Positions 62,486 to 64,000 of a stretch of DNA of 64,000 nt are shown here, piece by piece. Each line of letters begins with the position of its first letter. The stretch's first letter is position 1. The DNA is from Spartobacteria bacterium (GTDB taxonomy: Bacteria; Verrucomicrobiota; Verrucomicrobiia; Chthoniobacterales; UBA10450), in NCBI GenBank assembly GCA_003169695.1, contig PNAS01000013.1, forward strand, positions 1-64,000, given 5' to 3'. The notes below the pieces were generated by a model. It did no database searches. It was not told the DNA's origin and saw only the letters and a program-made list of their open reading frames with translations. The position numbers were made by a program, and so were the translations under genes.

Positions 62486-63469
62486 CTACTGTTTTAAGTA
62501 AAGCGCGTTCGTCCCGAAATCGATGATGGCGTGATAGCGCTGCAACATCTCCGACCCGAGCAAACCCGCCACGGGCGGCGACGCGTCGAGCAATCCGCCG
62601 TGAATCAATCGTTCGAGATTGATCACGCCCACCTTGTAACTTCGCATATCCATTGAGCCGACTGAAAAACGCGTGATGTTCGCGAGACGCACGCGGCTTT
62701 GCGCCAAATTTACACCGATCGACCTGAACTTCGTCTGGTGCAGAGGAATTTTCATGCGGAGCACAAACTGGGAATGCAGCAGCGTCGCAAACGCACCGGT
62801 GTCCACCATCAGCCTGGCTTTTGTGCCGTTGACTGATCCATCGACGTAAAGGTTGTAACCCTCACTTTCGTGCATACGCACGCGGCGGAAGCCGCGGAAA
62901 TTGAACCCTGGAACCGGACCGGAAACGCGTGGATCAATCTTCAAAACGAGTAGCATTCGATCGTAGTCGAGCACGGCCATAAGCGGGGATAAGATGTCTG
63001 TGCCGAGGATCCCATCGCTTTCGCGTTCGTCTTTCTCCCCTTCATTGGAGGATTGCCGGAGATAAGCGAAGTCGATCAGGACCATCGCTTCGTCGACCAG
63101 ATTGAGCGCGCCGAGTCGGAGACTGCGCGCAATCGACATCGAGTTGAACGCGCCGTTGATATTGAGCCGCGAAGGGATTTTCGACTTGGCGCTCACCGGG
63201 TCCATCCCGAAATGAGCGGCGCGCTCAATGGCCACGGCGCTCAATGGAGCACCTGTGTCCACCAGGAGCACAGCGGGCTTACCGTTAATCTCAGCGCGCA
63301 CCAGCAAGTGATTTTGCGACGAACGCTCCAGGGGGAGTGCCTCATATTGCGGGGTTTCCGCCGGCGCTGGCGGCCGCGCGAGGCCGAGGGCCGGATTGCC
63401 GAGAAGCAGCGCGACAAGCAGCGCGGTGAGATTTTTTCGCGAAAGGAAAAGTGCGATGTCGGTAAACAC
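62486..63469 (-). CDS. Secreted two-domain retropepsin-like aspartyl protease
   Basis: A protein of 327 aa from a GTG at 63469: signal region LTALLVALLLGNPALGLA, then two clan-AA aspartyl-protease-like domains. Domain 1 (about 50-175) has AVLLVDTGAPLSAVAI (D-T-G) and ESDGILGTDILSPL. Domain 2 (about 195-325) has KARLMVDTGAFATLLH (D-T-G) and VAGLLGSEMLQRYHAIIDF. Retropepsins normally need two such domains, by dimerisation; here both are on one chain. The longest open frame starts at 63598 and overlaps the next gene, which makes the internal start more likely. Confidence 0.83.
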   Translation of the reverse strand: MFTDIALFLSRKNLTALLVALLLGNPALGLARPPAPAETPQYEALPLERSSQNHLLVRAEINGKPAVLLVDTGAPLSAVAIERAAHFGMDPVSAKSKIPSRLNINGAFNSMSIARSLRLGALNLVDEAMVLIDFAYLRQSSNEGEKDERESDGILGTDILSPLMAVLDYDRMLLVLKIDPRVSGPVPGFNFRGFRRVRMHESEGYNLYVDGSVNGTKARLMVDTGAFATLLHSQFVLRMKIPLHQTKFRSIGVNLAQSRVRLANITRFSVGSMDMRSYKVGVINLERLIHGGLLDASPPVAGLLGSEMLQRYHAIIDFGTNALYLKQ

Positions 63470-63558
63470 GGGCCGGAGAATAGCACGGGCGTCGCGAGGG
63501 CGAAAACGCTTGATTCCCCCTCGTGGCAGCCGGTATTCGGAGGGAAGGAATTTTTTAC

Positions 63559-64000
63559 ATGAGCAATTGTACGCGCTTCCGCTGTTCGACCGTCGCATTT
63601 TTCAAACTCGGCAGCTTGGCGCTTTGCGGCGCATTGACTTTGGGCGGCTGCAACAAAAGCGAAAATGCGGACGGCTCAGCTGGCCGCGACACGATCATGA
63701 TCGGGGAGTACGCGTGCCTGACCGGTCAAACAGCGAGCTTCGGAACAGCTGCGCATCTAGGCGCGCAGATGGTGATCGATGATGCAAACGCCAATGGCGG
63801 AATCCTGGGGGGAAAAATCAAGCTGATCACGGAAGACGATCAGTCTAAGCCGGGCGAAGCAGCGACGGCGGTGCGTAAATTGATTTTGCGTGACCATGTC
63901 GTCGCGCTCATCGGCGAGATGGTTTCCTCCCGCTCGCTCGAAGCCGGCCCGATCGCGCAGCAAAACAAGATCCCGATGGTTTCCGGCTCGACGAATCCGA
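63559..64000 (+). CDS. LivJ-type ABC transporter substrate-binding lipoprotein (partial, 3' end outside the window)
   Basis: The frame opens at an ATG preceded by GGAAGGAA and runs to the window end (147 residues). It has a signal with the lipobox LTLGGC and a mature start CNKSENADGSAG. TIMIGEYACLTGQTASFGTA, HLGAQMVIDDANANGGILGG and IKLITEDDQSKPGEAATAVR are typical of branched-chain amino acid-type (Peripla_BP_6) binding proteins. Its permease and ATPase genes would be expected beyond the window. Confidence 0.9.
   Translation, partial: MSNCTRFRCSTVAFFKLGSLALCGALTLGGCNKSENADGSAGRDTIMIGEYACLTGQTASFGTAAHLGAQMVIDDANANGGILGGKIKLITEDDQSKPGEAATAVRKLILRDHVVALIGEMVSSRSLEAGPIAQQNKIPMVSGSTNP

Overview
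This 64 kb window looks like a chromosome segment of a soil-type Verrucomicrobiota bacterium, probably Chthoniobacterales-like; an acidobacterium is the main alternative. The clues are high GC, secreted proteins ending in roughly 130-residue modules with the 'RAIGPSL' motif, a very large set of ADOP-type orphan MacB/FtsX permeases (first named in Acidobacteria), ECF sigma/CpxP-like modules and an Mla lipid-transport operon. The taxonomic call is inference; there is no rRNA in the window. I recognised no tRNA, CRISPR array, transposase or phage gene.

Layout. (1) 1-9.7 kb: the end of one RAIGPSL-repeat protein, a secreted PQQ-type sugar dehydrogenase with two such repeats, an APC amino-acid permease, a small membrane protein, a Spy/CpxP-like protein divergent from an ECF-sigma / putative anti-sigma / CnrX-like sensor operon, a cupin, the translationally coupled mlaE-mlaF-mlaD operon and a lipoprotein. 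(2) 9.7-15.9 kb: a frameshifted PAP2 gene, a double-FKBP prolyl isomerase, a racemase-like protein without either catalytic cysteine, a TetR regulator with a clear promoter/operator in front of an Lnt-like acyltransferase, a patch of gene debris and a SAM methyltransferase.

(3) 15.9-42.1 kb, the standout region: an unbroken run of twelve minus-strand genes. A secreted DUF4097-like beta-repeat protein leads, followed by ten full-length (800-855 aa) ADOP-type permeases and one 115-aa internally deleted but in-frame remnant. Spacing is mostly below 70 bp, so transcription as one 26 kb unit is plausible. No ABC ATPase gene is in or beside the array. One divergent member is bracketed by two near-identical 61-bp double-hairpin repeats.

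(4) 42-64 kb: a GNAT acetyltransferase, a membrane-anchored pseudokinase, a secreted BNR/sortilin-like propeller protein behind a LolA-like protein, an LLM flavin oxidoreductase, an EamA exporter with an acyltransferase-3 protein, a second broken PAP2 gene, thyA with an ICMT-like methyltransferase, a GFA-domain protein, a Prc-type protease, an MBL hydrolase, a CPBP protease, a MurU-like/AmgK-like pair, a PH-domain protein, a two-domain aspartyl protease and the start of a LivJ-type binding lipoprotein. Palindromic repeat elements with a common two-hairpin design recur between genes.

Much of the content concerns the cell envelope: lipid transport, lipoprotein handling, periplasmic sensing and proteolysis, and peptidoglycan sugar salvage.
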